Assembly: GCF_000340865.1 (NCBI RefSeq)
Contig: NC_020299.1
Coordinates: 434,001 to 498,000 of the forward strand
Length of the DNA: 64,000 nucleotides
Source of the DNA: Candidatus Kinetoplastibacterium oncopeltii TCC290E
Lineage (GTDB): Bacteria > Pseudomonadota > Gammaproteobacteria > Burkholderiales > Burkholderiaceae_B
Direction: 5' to 3'
The translations under genes and the position numbers were made by a program. The notes below the pieces were generated by a model that was given only the letters and a program-made list of their open reading frames with translations, was not told the origin of the DNA and ran no database searches. Below, piece after piece: positions 30,583 to 39,424 of the stretch (its first letter is position 1; each line of letters opens with the position of its first letter).

Positions 30583-31711
30583 AATAACACTCAAAATCTC
30601 TCATATAATTAATTAAAGCCATTACACCATCAATAGGCATAGCATTATAAATAGATGCTCGTAAACCACCTAAGCTCCTGTGTCCTCTTATATTCATTAA
30701 TCCAAGATTTTCTGCTTTTTCTATGAATATATCGGTAAGAAGATTATTACTTAAAAAGAATGGTATATTAACTCTAGAGCGTACACTTGAATGTATTTTA
30801 TTAATATAGAAAGATGTTGAATCTATAAAATTATATAATAATTGTGACTTTTCTAAGTTGCTATACTCCATTCTTTTTATTCCACCATTCATTTTCAACC
30901 ATTTAAGTACTAACCCAGTAACATAAATAGCGAATACTGGAGGAGTATTGTACCGAGAGTGTTCATTAAATATATTCATATAATCAAATATTGAAGGACA
31001 TATATGTAATGCTTTACCAATTAAATCCTTCCTCACGATAAAGATAGTAACACCTGATATACCTGCATTTTTCTGAGCACATGCAAAAACCACACCTGTA
31101 CAATTTATATCCAATTTTCTTGTTAAAAGGTTTGAAGATGCATCAACAACCAGTACAGCATCACTATTTATATTATTTGCAATACCGCTCCAATCTACAA
31201 ACTCTACTCCGTTTATTGTTTCATTACTACAAAATTGCAAATAGGAAGAACCGTATCTGGTCTTTATAGACTCATTTGCTGGAAACCATGTATAAGGATC
31301 ATAATCATGATCATCGATTTTTGTTATATAACTATTATCCGCAATTACCGACACATCACCGTATCTACAAGCCTCAAGATATGATTTTGATGACCAGTAT
31401 CCTGAAATAATAAAATCAGCCTTATTAGCTCTATTTCTTCCAATCATATTCATTGGAACTATTGCATTAGCACCCTGGCCTCCACCTTGCATAAATAATA
31501 TGCAATAATCAGAAGACAATTCTAACAATGAACGCAAATAACTTTCTGCTTCATTATATATAATTTCAAAATGCTTACTTCGATGATTAATATCAGCTAC
31601 AGATATTCCAGTAGAATTCCAGTCTAATATATCAATAGATATTTGATTTAGCACAGGATCTGGTAGCATTGAAGGCCCGGCAGAAAAATTCCAGAAACGT
31701 GCCAAATCCAT
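30575..31711 (-). CDS. serC: Phosphoserine aminotransferase
   Basis: A 378-residue class V PLP aminotransferase for serine and pyridoxal phosphate synthesis. It begins FWNFSAGPSMLPDPVLNQI. The PLP-binding Lys lies in VVFACAQKNAGISGVTIFIVRKDLI, and GGGQGANAIVPMN and RGHRSLGGLRASIYNAMP are family signatures. It is 50 bases downstream of gyrA and overlaps pheA by 8 bases, the usual start of the mixed-function supraoperon. Confidence 0.97.
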   Translation of the reverse strand: MDLARFWNFSAGPSMLPDPVLNQISIDILDWNSTGISVADINHRSKHFEIIYNEAESYLRSLLELSSDYCILFMQGGGQGANAIVPMNMIGRNRANKADFIISGYWSSKSYLEACRYGDVSVIADNSYITKIDDHDYDPYTWFPANESIKTRYGSSYLQFCSNETINGVEFVDWSGIANNINSDAVLVVDASSNLLTRKLDINCTGVVFACAQKNAGISGVTIFIVRKDLIGKALHICPSIFDYMNIFNEHSRYNTPPVFAIYVTGLVLKWLKMNGGIKRMEYSNLEKSQLLYNFIDSTSFYINKIHSSVRSRVNIPFFLSNNLLTDIFIEKAENLGLMNIRGHRSLGGLRASIYNAMPIDGVMALINYMRDFECYYG

Positions 31712-31761
31712 TACCCCTTAATTTGATTATTTGCTATAACAAATATGAACGTTACTTATAA

Positions 31762-34338
31762 TTAGATATCCAATGATTCATCTATAACATCAGATTCAAC
31801 AACCCGACGAACACCTGATAAAAGACTACCATCAACATTCATTAACTTCACACCTTGAGTCACACGCCCCATCTGTCTAATTTCCGATACTCTTGTCCTT
31901 ACTAATACACCACAATTGGTTATTAGCATAATTTCATCATCGGGTTTTACTAATATGGCACCAACCATTTTGCCGTTACGGGAACTTGTTTGTATTGAGA
32001 TCATTCCCTTTGCTCCTCTGTTATGACGAGTATATTTCTTAATAGATGTTCTTTTGCCAAATCCATTTTCTGTAGCCACAAGAACGCTCTTGCTTTCATC
32101 ATTTGCCACTAACAAAGATATGACTCTATAGTTGGAATCCATATTCATTCCACGCACTCCGCGTGAATTACGCCCAGTGGAACGGACATCATTTTCATAA
32201 AAACGAACAGCTTTACCTGAATCAGAAAATAACATGACATCATGCTTACCATCAGTAAGCTCAGCACCAATTAAATAATCCCCATCACCAAGGACAACTG
32301 CTATGATCCCATTTTTTCTAGGATTTGAAAAATCAGATAGTTTAGTCTTTTTAACAATACCCCTAGCAGTTGCCATAAAAATATATAAATCTTCGGTGAA
32401 TTCTCTAACCGGTAGCACTACAGTAATTTTCTCATTGTCATTTAATGGGAACATATTAACAACTGGCTTACCCCTTGACCCCCTTGTTCCTTGCGGAGTT
32501 TCCCAAACTTTCATCCAGTATACTCTTCCAAGATCTGAAAAAAATAAGAGATAATCATGAGTATTAGCTATAAATAAGTAATCAATCCAGTCATTTTCTT
32601 TAATAATAGTAGCCTGTTTTCCATGACCACCCCTTTTTTGCGACCTATACTCTGACAAAGGTTGACTTTTTAGATAACCATTATGTGTTAAAGTAACTAC
32701 CATATCTGCTGGTGTTATTAAATCCTCAGTATTTAATTCGATAGCATCAACTTCTATTTGAGAATTTCTATGGTCTTCTTTTATTGAAGAGAACTCATCT
32801 CTAACTAGCTCCAACTCATTGTTTATAATTTGAGTAACACGATCTGGTTTTGCTAATATATCCAATAAATTAGCTATTGTGTCCATAACTTCTTTATATT
32901 CATCTAGAATCTTGCCCTGTTCAAGACCAGTTAAGCGTTGAAGCCTCATATTAAGAATTTCTTGAGCTTGCAATTCACTTAGTGAATATAATTCACTATT
33001 ATTAAATCCAGAAATATAGCTCACGCCATCCGGTCTATAAATATGTCTTGACGAAACATCTACTTTAAGCAATATCTCGTTTACGAGAGATGAAGACCAA
33101 GGACGTATCATAAGATTTTGACGAGCTATACTAGGAGTAGTGGCTGATTTTATTATCGAGATAAACTCGTCTATGTTTTCCAATGCTACAGCAAGACCTT
33201 CTAAAATATGTCCCCTAATTTTTGCTTTATTGAGCCTAAAGAACGTTCTTCTAGTAACAACCTCTCTACGATGTTGTAAAAAGTAACTAATAATTTGCTT
33301 TAGATTGAGTAATTTGGGCTGACCATCAACCAAAGCTACTAAATTCATTCCTATTGAATCTTGTAATTGAGTATTCTTATATAGATTGTTCAATATAACT
33401 TCTGGAGATTCTCCTCTACGTAAGTCAATAACTAGACGCATGCCATCTTTATCAGACTCATCTCTTATATCGACTATACCTTCTATTTTTTTTGAATTAA
33501 CTAATTCTGCTATTTTTTCCTGTAAACTTTTTTTGTTGACTTGATAAGGTATTTCATCAACTACTATCCTTGATTTGTTTTCTTTACTTTCTTCAAAATG
33601 AACTTTTGCCCTTATTACAACACGACCTCTACCTGTTTTATAACCATCCCTTACGCCAGATAGACCGTGAATTATTCCTCCTGTCGGAAAATCTGGAGCT
33701 GGTATTAAATCAATAATTTCATCTATAGAGCAATCAGGATTACTTAAACAAAATAAACATCCGTTAATAACTTCTCTTAAGTTATGCGGAGGGATATTAG
33801 TAGCCATTCCTACAGCAATACCAGAACTGCCGTTTACTAAAAGATTAGGAATTCTAGATGGTAATATTAATGGTTCTTTTTCGCTATTATCATAATTTGG
33901 ACCAAAATTCACTGTTTCGCTATCGATATCTGATAATAACTCATGAGAAATCTTAGATAGACGAATCTCCGTATATCTCATAGCAGCTGCACTATCACCG
34001 TCAACAGATCCAAAGTTTCCTTGACCGTCTACAAGAATATAACGCATAGAAAAATCTTGAGCCATTCTAACAATGGCATCATATACTGATTGATCACCAT
34101 GTGGATGGTACTTACCTATAACATCGCCGACAATACGAGCAGATTTTTTGTAAGGACGATTCCAATCATTGCTAAGCTCATGCATAGCAAAAAGAACACG
34201 TCTATGAACAGGCTTTAGACCATCACGGACATCTGGTAATGCACGTCCAACTATTACGCTCATTGCATAATCGAGGTAACTACGACGCATCTCCTCTTCC
34301 AGAGAAACTGGAAGCATTTCCACAGCAAAGGAATTCAT
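31762..34338 (-). CDS. gyrA: DNA gyrase subunit A
   Basis: An 858-residue gyrase subunit. The catalytic Tyr is residue 122 ([13 protein letters not shown]). The helix with the quinolone-determining region reads [18 protein letters not shown], so the position of E. coli Ser83 holds Gln and is followed by Ser. The C-terminal beta-pinwheel is complete; its GyrA box reads QKRGGHGK. The ATG at 34338 gives [37 protein letters not shown], the usual family start. A GTG 12 bases upstream is in frame but unlikely. It heads the reverse-strand cluster with serC. Confidence 0.97.
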   Translation of the reverse strand: MNSFAVEMLPVSLEEEMRRSYLDYAMSVIVGRALPDVRDGLKPVHRRVLFAMHELSNDWNRPYKKSARIVGDVIGKYHPHGDQSVYDAIVRMAQDFSMRYILVDGQGNFGSVDGDSAAAMRYTEIRLSKISHELLSDIDSETVNFGPNYDNSEKEPLILPSRIPNLLVNGSSGIAVGMATNIPPHNLREVINGCLFCLSNPDCSIDEIIDLIPAPDFPTGGIIHGLSGVRDGYKTGRGRVVIRAKVHFEESKENKSRIVVDEIPYQVNKKSLQEKIAELVNSKKIEGIVDIRDESDKDGMRLVIDLRRGESPEVILNNLYKNTQLQDSIGMNLVALVDGQPKLLNLKQIISYFLQHRREVVTRRTFFRLNKAKIRGHILEGLAVALENIDEFISIIKSATTPSIARQNLMIRPWSSSLVNEILLKVDVSSRHIYRPDGVSYISGFNNSELYSLSELQAQEILNMRLQRLTGLEQGKILDEYKEVMDTIANLLDILAKPDRVTQIINNELELVRDEFSSIKEDHRNSQIEVDAIELNTEDLITPADMVVTLTHNGYLKSQPLSEYRSQKRGGHGKQATIIKENDWIDYLFIANTHDYLLFFSDLGRVYWMKVWETPQGTRGSRGKPVVNMFPLNDNEKITVVLPVREFTEDLYIFMATARGIVKKTKLSDFSNPRKNGIIAVVLGDGDYLIGAELTDGKHDVMLFSDSGKAVRFYENDVRSTGRNSRGVRGMNMDSNYRVISLLVANDESKSVLVATENGFGKRTSIKKYTRHNRGAKGMISIQTSSRNGKMVGAILVKPDDEIMLITNCGVLVRTRVSEIRQMGRVTQGVKLMNVDGSLLSGVRRVVESDVIDESLDI

Positions 34339-34350
34339 AGTTAAAACCAC

Positions 34351-34711
34351 ACCTAGGAGGAAAACTTATTAATAAATATACAAAATTGTTTACAATTCTT
34401 CACAAATTAAAAGTTTACATTCTAACGACTCAAATGTAAAATGATTAGGGAAATTATCAATTTTGCTCATCATCTATGACTAGCTGATAGCGAATCTATT
34501 TTCTTTATAAAGAATGAAAAATTATCTTGCAATTTTGTATCTTTCTAGCACAACATAAACAATATTATTTGTGCATTTTTTTTAATTGATGTTAAAAACT
34601 ACAAACAATTCGTTTAAATTGTTATACTCGATTAATGATTTTGTATTTATTCGTTAGCCATTGAATAAAAATTGATTTTATTATTAATAATAGTAAAAAA
34701 AGAGGAAAAAC
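34351..34711. other. Divergent intergenic region gyrA / ompA-like gene
   Basis: About 360 bases between divergent genes, with no reading frame. A good forward -10 element (TATACT, 34623-34628) lies 84 bases before the OmpA-like ATG; the -35 about 17 bases earlier (TACAAA) is weak. The reverse-strand promoter for gyrA must lie in the left half, but no convincing pair of hexamers was picked. No gene remnant was recognised. Confidence 0.45.
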
Positions 34712-35284
34712 ATGAATAAATCATCTAAGTTTGCTATGTTTATTGCCTTAGCTACCATTGCTTACTCAGGTAATTCTTATGCACTAGAAACAGAAAACTG
34801 TTGGCATGGACAATATGGGAATGTAATAAAAAATGGAACAAATGAACTGTGCTGGAAAAACAATATAATAAATTCACAAGAAAATTTTTCTGAGCTGTCT
34901 ACTAACAAGATTAAATCTAACAAAATTGTAATTAAAAAAAGTATATTTTTTGATTTTGATAGCTCGAATATTAAAACAGAAAGCCGTATTTTGCTAAATG
35001 AAACTATCGATTATTATAAGAGTAATAAAAATAATGTAAATAAAATAACCACAATTGGACATTCAGATTCTACTGGTAATGAGTCATATAATAAAAGACT
35101 GTCTGAACGTAGAGCTATAGAGGCAGAAAAATATTTAGCAAACAATGGTATAGATTCTAAATTATTAGAAATTAATTCTTTTGGATCAAAAATCCCAATT
35201 GCTTCTAACGATACTCCGGAAGGAAGATCCAAAAATCGCAGAGTAGACATTGAGATAATCTCAGAAAAAAACAGAAAAAACTAA
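34712..35284 (+). CDS. OmpA-family peptidoglycan-associated outer membrane protein
   Basis: A 190-residue exported protein. Residues 1-24 form a signal peptide (KFAMFIALATIAYSGNSYA, cleavage near ALE). A short Cys-containing stretch follows (ENCWHGQYGN, TNELCWKN). From ~75 to 187 lies the OmpA C-terminal domain (IFFDFDSSNIKTESRILL, IGHSDSTGNESYNKRLSERRA, NRRVDIEI), which binds diaminopimelate in peptidoglycan. There is no N-terminal beta-barrel, as in Bordetella-type OmpA. A clear AGAGG lies 7 bases upstream of the ATG. It is one of few outer-envelope proteins kept here. Confidence 0.9.
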   Translation: MNKSSKFAMFIALATIAYSGNSYALETENCWHGQYGNVIKNGTNELCWKNNIINSQENFSELSTNKIKSNKIVIKKSIFFDFDSSNIKTESRILLNETIDYYKSNKNNVNKITTIGHSDSTGNESYNKRLSERRAIEAEKYLANNGIDSKLLEINSFGSKIPIASNDTPEGRSKNRRVDIEIISEKNRKN

Positions 35285-35357
35285 ACTTTATTTAAGCAGT
35301 AATTAGTAACATTATTAAATACTGCTTAAAATTTTAAATAAATAGGAACTTAAGACT

Positions 35358-36062
35358 TTGAAAGAAGCTAACTTCTATCATTCTGAAATTGAAAAGTTTA
35401 ATAAAATTTCTGAAGAATGGTGGGATAAAAGTGGAAGCATGAAATCTCTTCATAAAATAAATACCTTGCGATTGGATTGGATATTGAGTTCATGCCTTAA
35501 TATAAAAAATAAAAGCATATTAGATCTTGGCTGTGGTGGAGGTATTCTTTCAGAAAGTTTGGCAGCACTAGGAGCTAATGTTACTGGAATAGATTTAGCT
35601 GATGATTTAATTGAAATAGCTAATTTCCACAGTTCGAGAAACTTGCTTGACATCACCTATAGAAATATATCTGCAGAGGATCTCTCAATATCAGAACAAA
35701 AAAAATATGATATAGTGGTATGTATGGAAATGCTAGAACATGTTCCAGATCCAGTCTCTATAATAAAATCTTGTTCTAATTTGGTTAAGGATGGTGGTAC
35801 TGTTTTTTTCTCAACAATAAACAGAAATCTGAAATCATTTTTATTTAGTATTGTTGGGGCTGAGTATATACTAAAATTGCTGCCTATTGGTACACATAGT
35901 TATAAGTTATTTATAAAACCTTGTGAACTCATAAAATATTCAAGAAAGTTTAATCTCGAACTTATGGAATTAATTGGATTATCATATAATCCAATTAACG
36001 GCGAATTTTTCTTATCAAACAATGTCAGTGTAAATTACTTTATGTCTTTTAAAAAAATTTAG
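35358..36062 (+). CDS. ubiG: Ubiquinone biosynthesis O-methyltransferase UbiG
   Basis: A 234-residue SAM-dependent methyltransferase acting twice in ubiquinone synthesis. The SAM site is SILDLGCGGGILSESLAALGANVTGID, then VVCMEMLEHVPDP and the family part TINRNLKSFLFSIVGAEYILKLLPIGTHSYKLFIKPCEL. No ATG precedes the conserved EIEKFNKISEEWWDKSG, so the TTG at 35358 is taken as start, supported by AGGAA 9 bases upstream. It fits a respiratory symbiont that also keeps ETF-QO. Confidence 0.95.
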   Translation: MKEANFYHSEIEKFNKISEEWWDKSGSMKSLHKINTLRLDWILSSCLNIKNKSILDLGCGGGILSESLAALGANVTGIDLADDLIEIANFHSSRNLLDITYRNISAEDLSISEQKKYDIVVCMEMLEHVPDPVSIIKSCSNLVKDGGTVFFSTINRNLKSFLFSIVGAEYILKLLPIGTHSYKLFIKPCELIKYSRKFNLELMELIGLSYNPINGEFFLSNNVSVNYFMSFKKI

Positions 36063-36086
36063 AAAAATTAAATTAATTAATTTCTA

Positions 36087-36116
36087 TTGATATAGTGCAA
36101 TAATAGGTAATATAAT
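36087..36116 (+). promoter_or_regulatory. Sigma-70-type promoter of ssrA
   Basis: TTGATA (36087-36092) and a perfect TATAAT (36111-36116) with an 18-base spacer. The -10 element ends 9 bases before the mature 5' end of tmRNA at 36126. This is one of the clearest promoters in the window. Confidence 0.75.
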
Positions 36117-36125
36117 AGAAGGATT

Positions 36126-36492
36126 GGGGCCGATTAGGATTCGACGTTGATTAGAAGATAGGTCATTGCATGTCGAGCACCAGTTAGCTCGCTAATCCAC
36201 TGGAAAAAATATAAACGCCAACAATTCGCGTTTTAAGTTAGCAGCCTAGTGCTATAACCGCTGCACTGCTTTTTTTCTTGGGTCAGATGATACTTGTATC
36301 ATAGCAGCGTCATATACAAGAAATATGTTTGTGATATTTTCACGATACACAAATTGAATATAAAAGTGAATCGCCTTACTAAAGGCCTGTCAATTGGCTA
36401 ATTTTAGGGTTAAATTAAATAAATTGAATACACATGTAGAAATGTCATTGGAAAATTGACGGACGGGGGTTCAAATCCCCCCGGCTCCACCA
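36126..36492 (+). ncRNA. ssrA: tmRNA (ssrA)
   Basis: Rescues stalled ribosomes by trans-translation. The tRNA-like ends pair (GGGGCC at 36126-36131 with GGCTCC at 36483-36488), followed by ACCA. The 5' GATTAGGATTCGACG and the 3' GACGGACGGGGGTTCAAATCCCCC are the conserved tRNA-like parts. The tag frame at 36217-36249 (after ATAAAC) is GCC AAC AAT TCG CGT TTT AAG TTA GCA GCC TAG, giving ANNSRFKLAA. The C-terminal LAA needed for ClpXP/ClpAP is kept, but the middle differs from the beta-type ANDERFALAA. The gene ends directly against the rluD stop. Confidence 0.95.
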
Positions 36493-37434
36493 TTAATTAG
36501 TAGTGTTTATATTCTGTAAAGTATTTAAAATATCTTCTGGAGGTTTTATAAAGAAACTATGAACGTTATCATTCATATCAGGAAAAGATAAAAAACAAGC
36601 ATGTAGCATTTGACGATCTACTCCTAAGATATTTTTTCCTCCATACAAAAAATCACCTACTAATGGATGTCCTATACTAGATAAGTGAACTCTTATTTGA
36701 TGAGTTCTTCCAGTCTCTAATTTACAAATTACTTGAGTAACCTTATAGGATCCATTGAGCATTCCTATTTTCACAGGAGTGCAGTGTGTAACTGCATTTT
36801 TAGCAGCTATTGGATTATTTACACCCATCTTAGTTCTGTTTATTGGATCCCTACCAATATCCATATTTATTGTTTTAAATTTTGGTAAATGTCCATGTAC
36901 AATTGCCACGTATATTCTCAGTATTTTACGTGATTGCATATTTCGTATGAAATGAGTTTGTGAAATTTCATTTCGAGCAACAACCATAAGCCCAGAAGTA
37001 TTTTTATCTAGCCTATGTACGATACCAGCCCTGGGAACGATTGATAATTCTGGATATTTGTACAAAATAGCATTTAAAAGCGTACCACTCCAATTACCAG
37101 ATCCAGGATGAGTTACTAGTCCATGTGATTTATTTACTATGATCCAATCTTGATTCTCATCTACAATATTAATTTTTATATCTTCTGGTATAAATGACAT
37201 TGATTCAGGAGAAGGCTGCTCATTCACACAAATAATATCATTAGGGTTAACTATCTGACGAACTTTTGCTGTAGCTCCGTTAACGTAAACACAACTATCT
37301 TTTATCCAATTTTTTAATCTTTCTCTTGAATGCTCTGGCATCAAGGATGATAAAACTTTATCTAGTCTGTCTTTTTTATAAAACTCAGGAACTTTAATTT
37401 GTTTGTAAAATGACTTGCTATCAGCTAATGACAT
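36493..37434 (-). CDS. rluD: 23S rRNA pseudouridine(1911/1915/1917) synthase RluD
   Basis: A 313-residue pseudouridine synthase for helix 69 of 23S rRNA. The N-terminal S4 domain is at ~18-80 (RLDKVLSSLMPEHSRERLKNWIKDSCVYVNG). The catalytic motif is GIVHRLDKNTSGLMVVARN near residue 140. C-terminal signatures are LETGRTHQIRVHLSSIGHPLVGDFLYGG and MLHACFLSF. Its stop codon abuts the tmRNA 3' end with no spacer. Upstream, on the other strand, is where bamD usually sits. Confidence 0.95.
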   Translation of the reverse strand: MSLADSKSFYKQIKVPEFYKKDRLDKVLSSLMPEHSRERLKNWIKDSCVYVNGATAKVRQIVNPNDIICVNEQPSPESMSFIPEDIKINIVDENQDWIIVNKSHGLVTHPGSGNWSGTLLNAILYKYPELSIVPRAGIVHRLDKNTSGLMVVARNEISQTHFIRNMQSRKILRIYVAIVHGHLPKFKTINMDIGRDPINRTKMGVNNPIAAKNAVTHCTPVKIGMLNGSYKVTQVICKLETGRTHQIRVHLSSIGHPLVGDFLYGGKNILGVDRQMLHACFLSFPDMNDNVHSFFIKPPEDILNTLQNINTTN

Positions 37435-37455
37435 ATGCTTTTATATAAAACGATT

Positions 37456-37895
37456 ATGATTAAAAAAGTTTGCTTTATAAATTTTCTTTAAAATTTAAAT
37501 TTCTACTTCTAGTATTAGAAATAATAAAAATATGTATTTGTGAGTTGTATATGTATAAAATTTAATGAAGATGTTAAAAATTATAATATAAAAAAATTAT
37601 TTGAATTGTTGAAAAAATAAATAGTTGCAAAATGCTATATAAAAAATAATTAGGAAATTTGATATAGAAATTATTTATCAGGATCCACTGATCGACCTTA
37701 TATATTATCTTTGTCGAAAATTTCACTACTTAAAAAATCCAATAATTGTGTAAGATGACTTATACAGTCTAATATCGAAAATCAATTTTTGATTTTACAA
37801 AGAATAGAAAAACATTTTTAGTAAAATATAAAATAGATGCTCTACAAGACTTCAATGAGCTTATAGAACCCCACTATATGACGAAATCTAAATAA
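37456..37895 (+). pseudogene. bamD: Probable decayed bamD (comL) remnant
   Basis: No intact frame exists, but fragments in shifted frames follow the order of BamD. First come MIKKVCF and, one frame over, SLKFKFLLLVLE, resembling a lipoprotein signal. A Cys-containing stretch then leads to YNIKKLFELLKK, where BamD has the WSAEKLY helix start. At 37839-37895 lies ALQDFNELIEPHYMTKSK, matching the FNELVxRYPxSKY helix of BamD. Strand and place are also right: bamD is divergent from rluD in E. coli and many beta-proteobacteria. The protein parallels are from memory. The rest of the ~510-bp gap up to trpS is featureless and AT-rich. Confidence 0.45.
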
Positions 37896-37944
37896 TGTAT
37901 AGACATATTAAATCGCTGCTTATCAAAAAATGAATTAAATTTAG

Positions 37945-39294
37945 TCATATTTTTATAGAATCTAATAAGTTAATAATTTTCGACAAAAAAATAGTAGACT
38001 CGGACTTTTTATCTTTATCATAAATATCTATGGAATACAATTTAAAGAATGAAATATAGTCAAAATCAACATTATTAGTATTTTCTATAAGATTTATTTT
38101 AATTTTTTTTAATAACGATGTGATTTCTTTAGGATCGTTAAATAATAATTCAGATTTGATAATATCATTGCCATCACTCGAAATGATACGAAATTTAAAT
38201 TTATCTTCTAAGTCTTTAAAAATTAAAAAACGAGTTTTTCTATCCTTAAATTCAAGTGATTTTTTTTTATTATTCAAAGAAGATTTTTTTAGATTCCTAA
38301 TTCCTATTATTTCTCTTATTTCCTCTATAATAGGTTTTATTATTTTACGAGCCTTAAAAGATCCATCAACCAAAACCTTTTCTATATGTTCTGGCTGCTT
38401 AATAAGTTTTTTATACTTTTCTCGCATAGGCGCTAATTCATGTTCTATTTTATCATATAAAATTTTCTTTGCTTCTCCCCAAGCTAATCCATTATTTAAT
38501 TTCAGTTTAAAGTCGTCAGATTCAGCTTCATTTGAAAATGCACGATATAATAAATATACATGACTTTCATCCGCATTCTTCGGTTCATTCAACTGACTAG
38601 AATCAGTAACTATTTTCATTATAGATGAACGCAAAGTCTTTGATTCATCATCAAAAATAGGGATAGTATTATTATAACTTTTAGACATTTTACGACCATC
38701 AAGCCCAGGTAAAGTAGCAACATTTCTAGAAATGACAGCTTCTGGTAGCACAAAAAAATTATTCTTGTATATATAATTAAATCTTTGAGCTATATCTCTA
38801 GCCATTTCTAAATGTTGAATTTGATCATAACCAACAGGAACTTTATTTGCTTTAAAAATTAATATGTCTGCAGCCATTAATATAGGATAAGAAAATAACC
38901 CCATCGTGACACCATCATCAATATCTATTTCTTTTGTAATATTTTGACTTGTAATGGCTTTATAAGCATGAGCTCTATTCATAAGTCCCTTAGATGTAAC
39001 ACAAGTTAATATCCAAGAAAGCTCTATGACTTCTGGTATATCAGATTGTCTGTAAAATATAGCACGATCTGTATCCAACCCAGCAGACAACCAAGTTGCT
39101 GCTATTTCTAACCTAGAGCTCAATAATCTTGACGGATTTTGATTCTTAATTAATGCATGATAGTCAGCAAGAAAAAAAAATGAATGAGCATCAGGCTCAA
39201 GACTAGCTTGTATCGCTGGACGAATAGCTCCAGCATAATTACCTAGATGAGGGGTGCCTGATGTAGTGATACCAGTTACAACACGATTATTCAT
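37945..39294 (-). CDS. trpS: Tryptophanyl-tRNA synthetase
   Basis: A class I synthetase charging tRNA-Trp. The HIGH-like motif is TSGTPHLGNYAGAIRPA near residue 11 and the KMSKS motif is LDGRKMSKSYNN near 200. YDQIQHLEMARDIAQRFN is also typical. At 449 residues it is longer than the ~335 of E. coli TrpS; residues ~340-449 form a Lys-rich extra domain that I recall as common in beta-proteobacterial TrpS. It stands alone, 130 bp from lpdA. Confidence 0.95.
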   Translation of the reverse strand: MNNRVVTGITTSGTPHLGNYAGAIRPAIQASLEPDAHSFFFLADYHALIKNQNPSRLLSSRLEIAATWLSAGLDTDRAIFYRQSDIPEVIELSWILTCVTSKGLMNRAHAYKAITSQNITKEIDIDDGVTMGLFSYPILMAADILIFKANKVPVGYDQIQHLEMARDIAQRFNYIYKNNFFVLPEAVISRNVATLPGLDGRKMSKSYNNTIPIFDDESKTLRSSIMKIVTDSSQLNEPKNADESHVYLLYRAFSNEAESDDFKLKLNNGLAWGEAKKILYDKIEHELAPMREKYKKLIKQPEHIEKVLVDGSFKARKIIKPIIEEIREIIGIRNLKKSSLNNKKKSLEFKDRKTRFLIFKDLEDKFKFRIISSDGNDIIKSELLFNDPKEITSLLKKIKINLIENTNNVDFDYISFFKLYSIDIYDKDKKSESTIFLSKIINLLDSIKI

Positions 39295-39424
39295 GAAGCA
39301 ATTTTATAATATATTATGATAAATAAATGAATGAATTAAATATGATAGCTACTTTATTTAAGAATATTATCAATAATGCATTAGGAAAATAAAAAATAAT
39401 CACTAATGCATCATCGACTTTATA

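Noticed and set aside
32761..34338. Quinolone-resistance mutation in gyrA (Gln at the Ser83 place)
   Set aside because: The Gln-Ser pair may simply be the lineage's normal sequence; without an alignment it cannot be called a resistance change.
34401..34470. Possible origin or DnaA-box cluster upstream of gyrA
   Set aside because: Only loose TTnTTCACA-like matches are present, with no cluster of consensus boxes and no dnaA or dnaN nearby.
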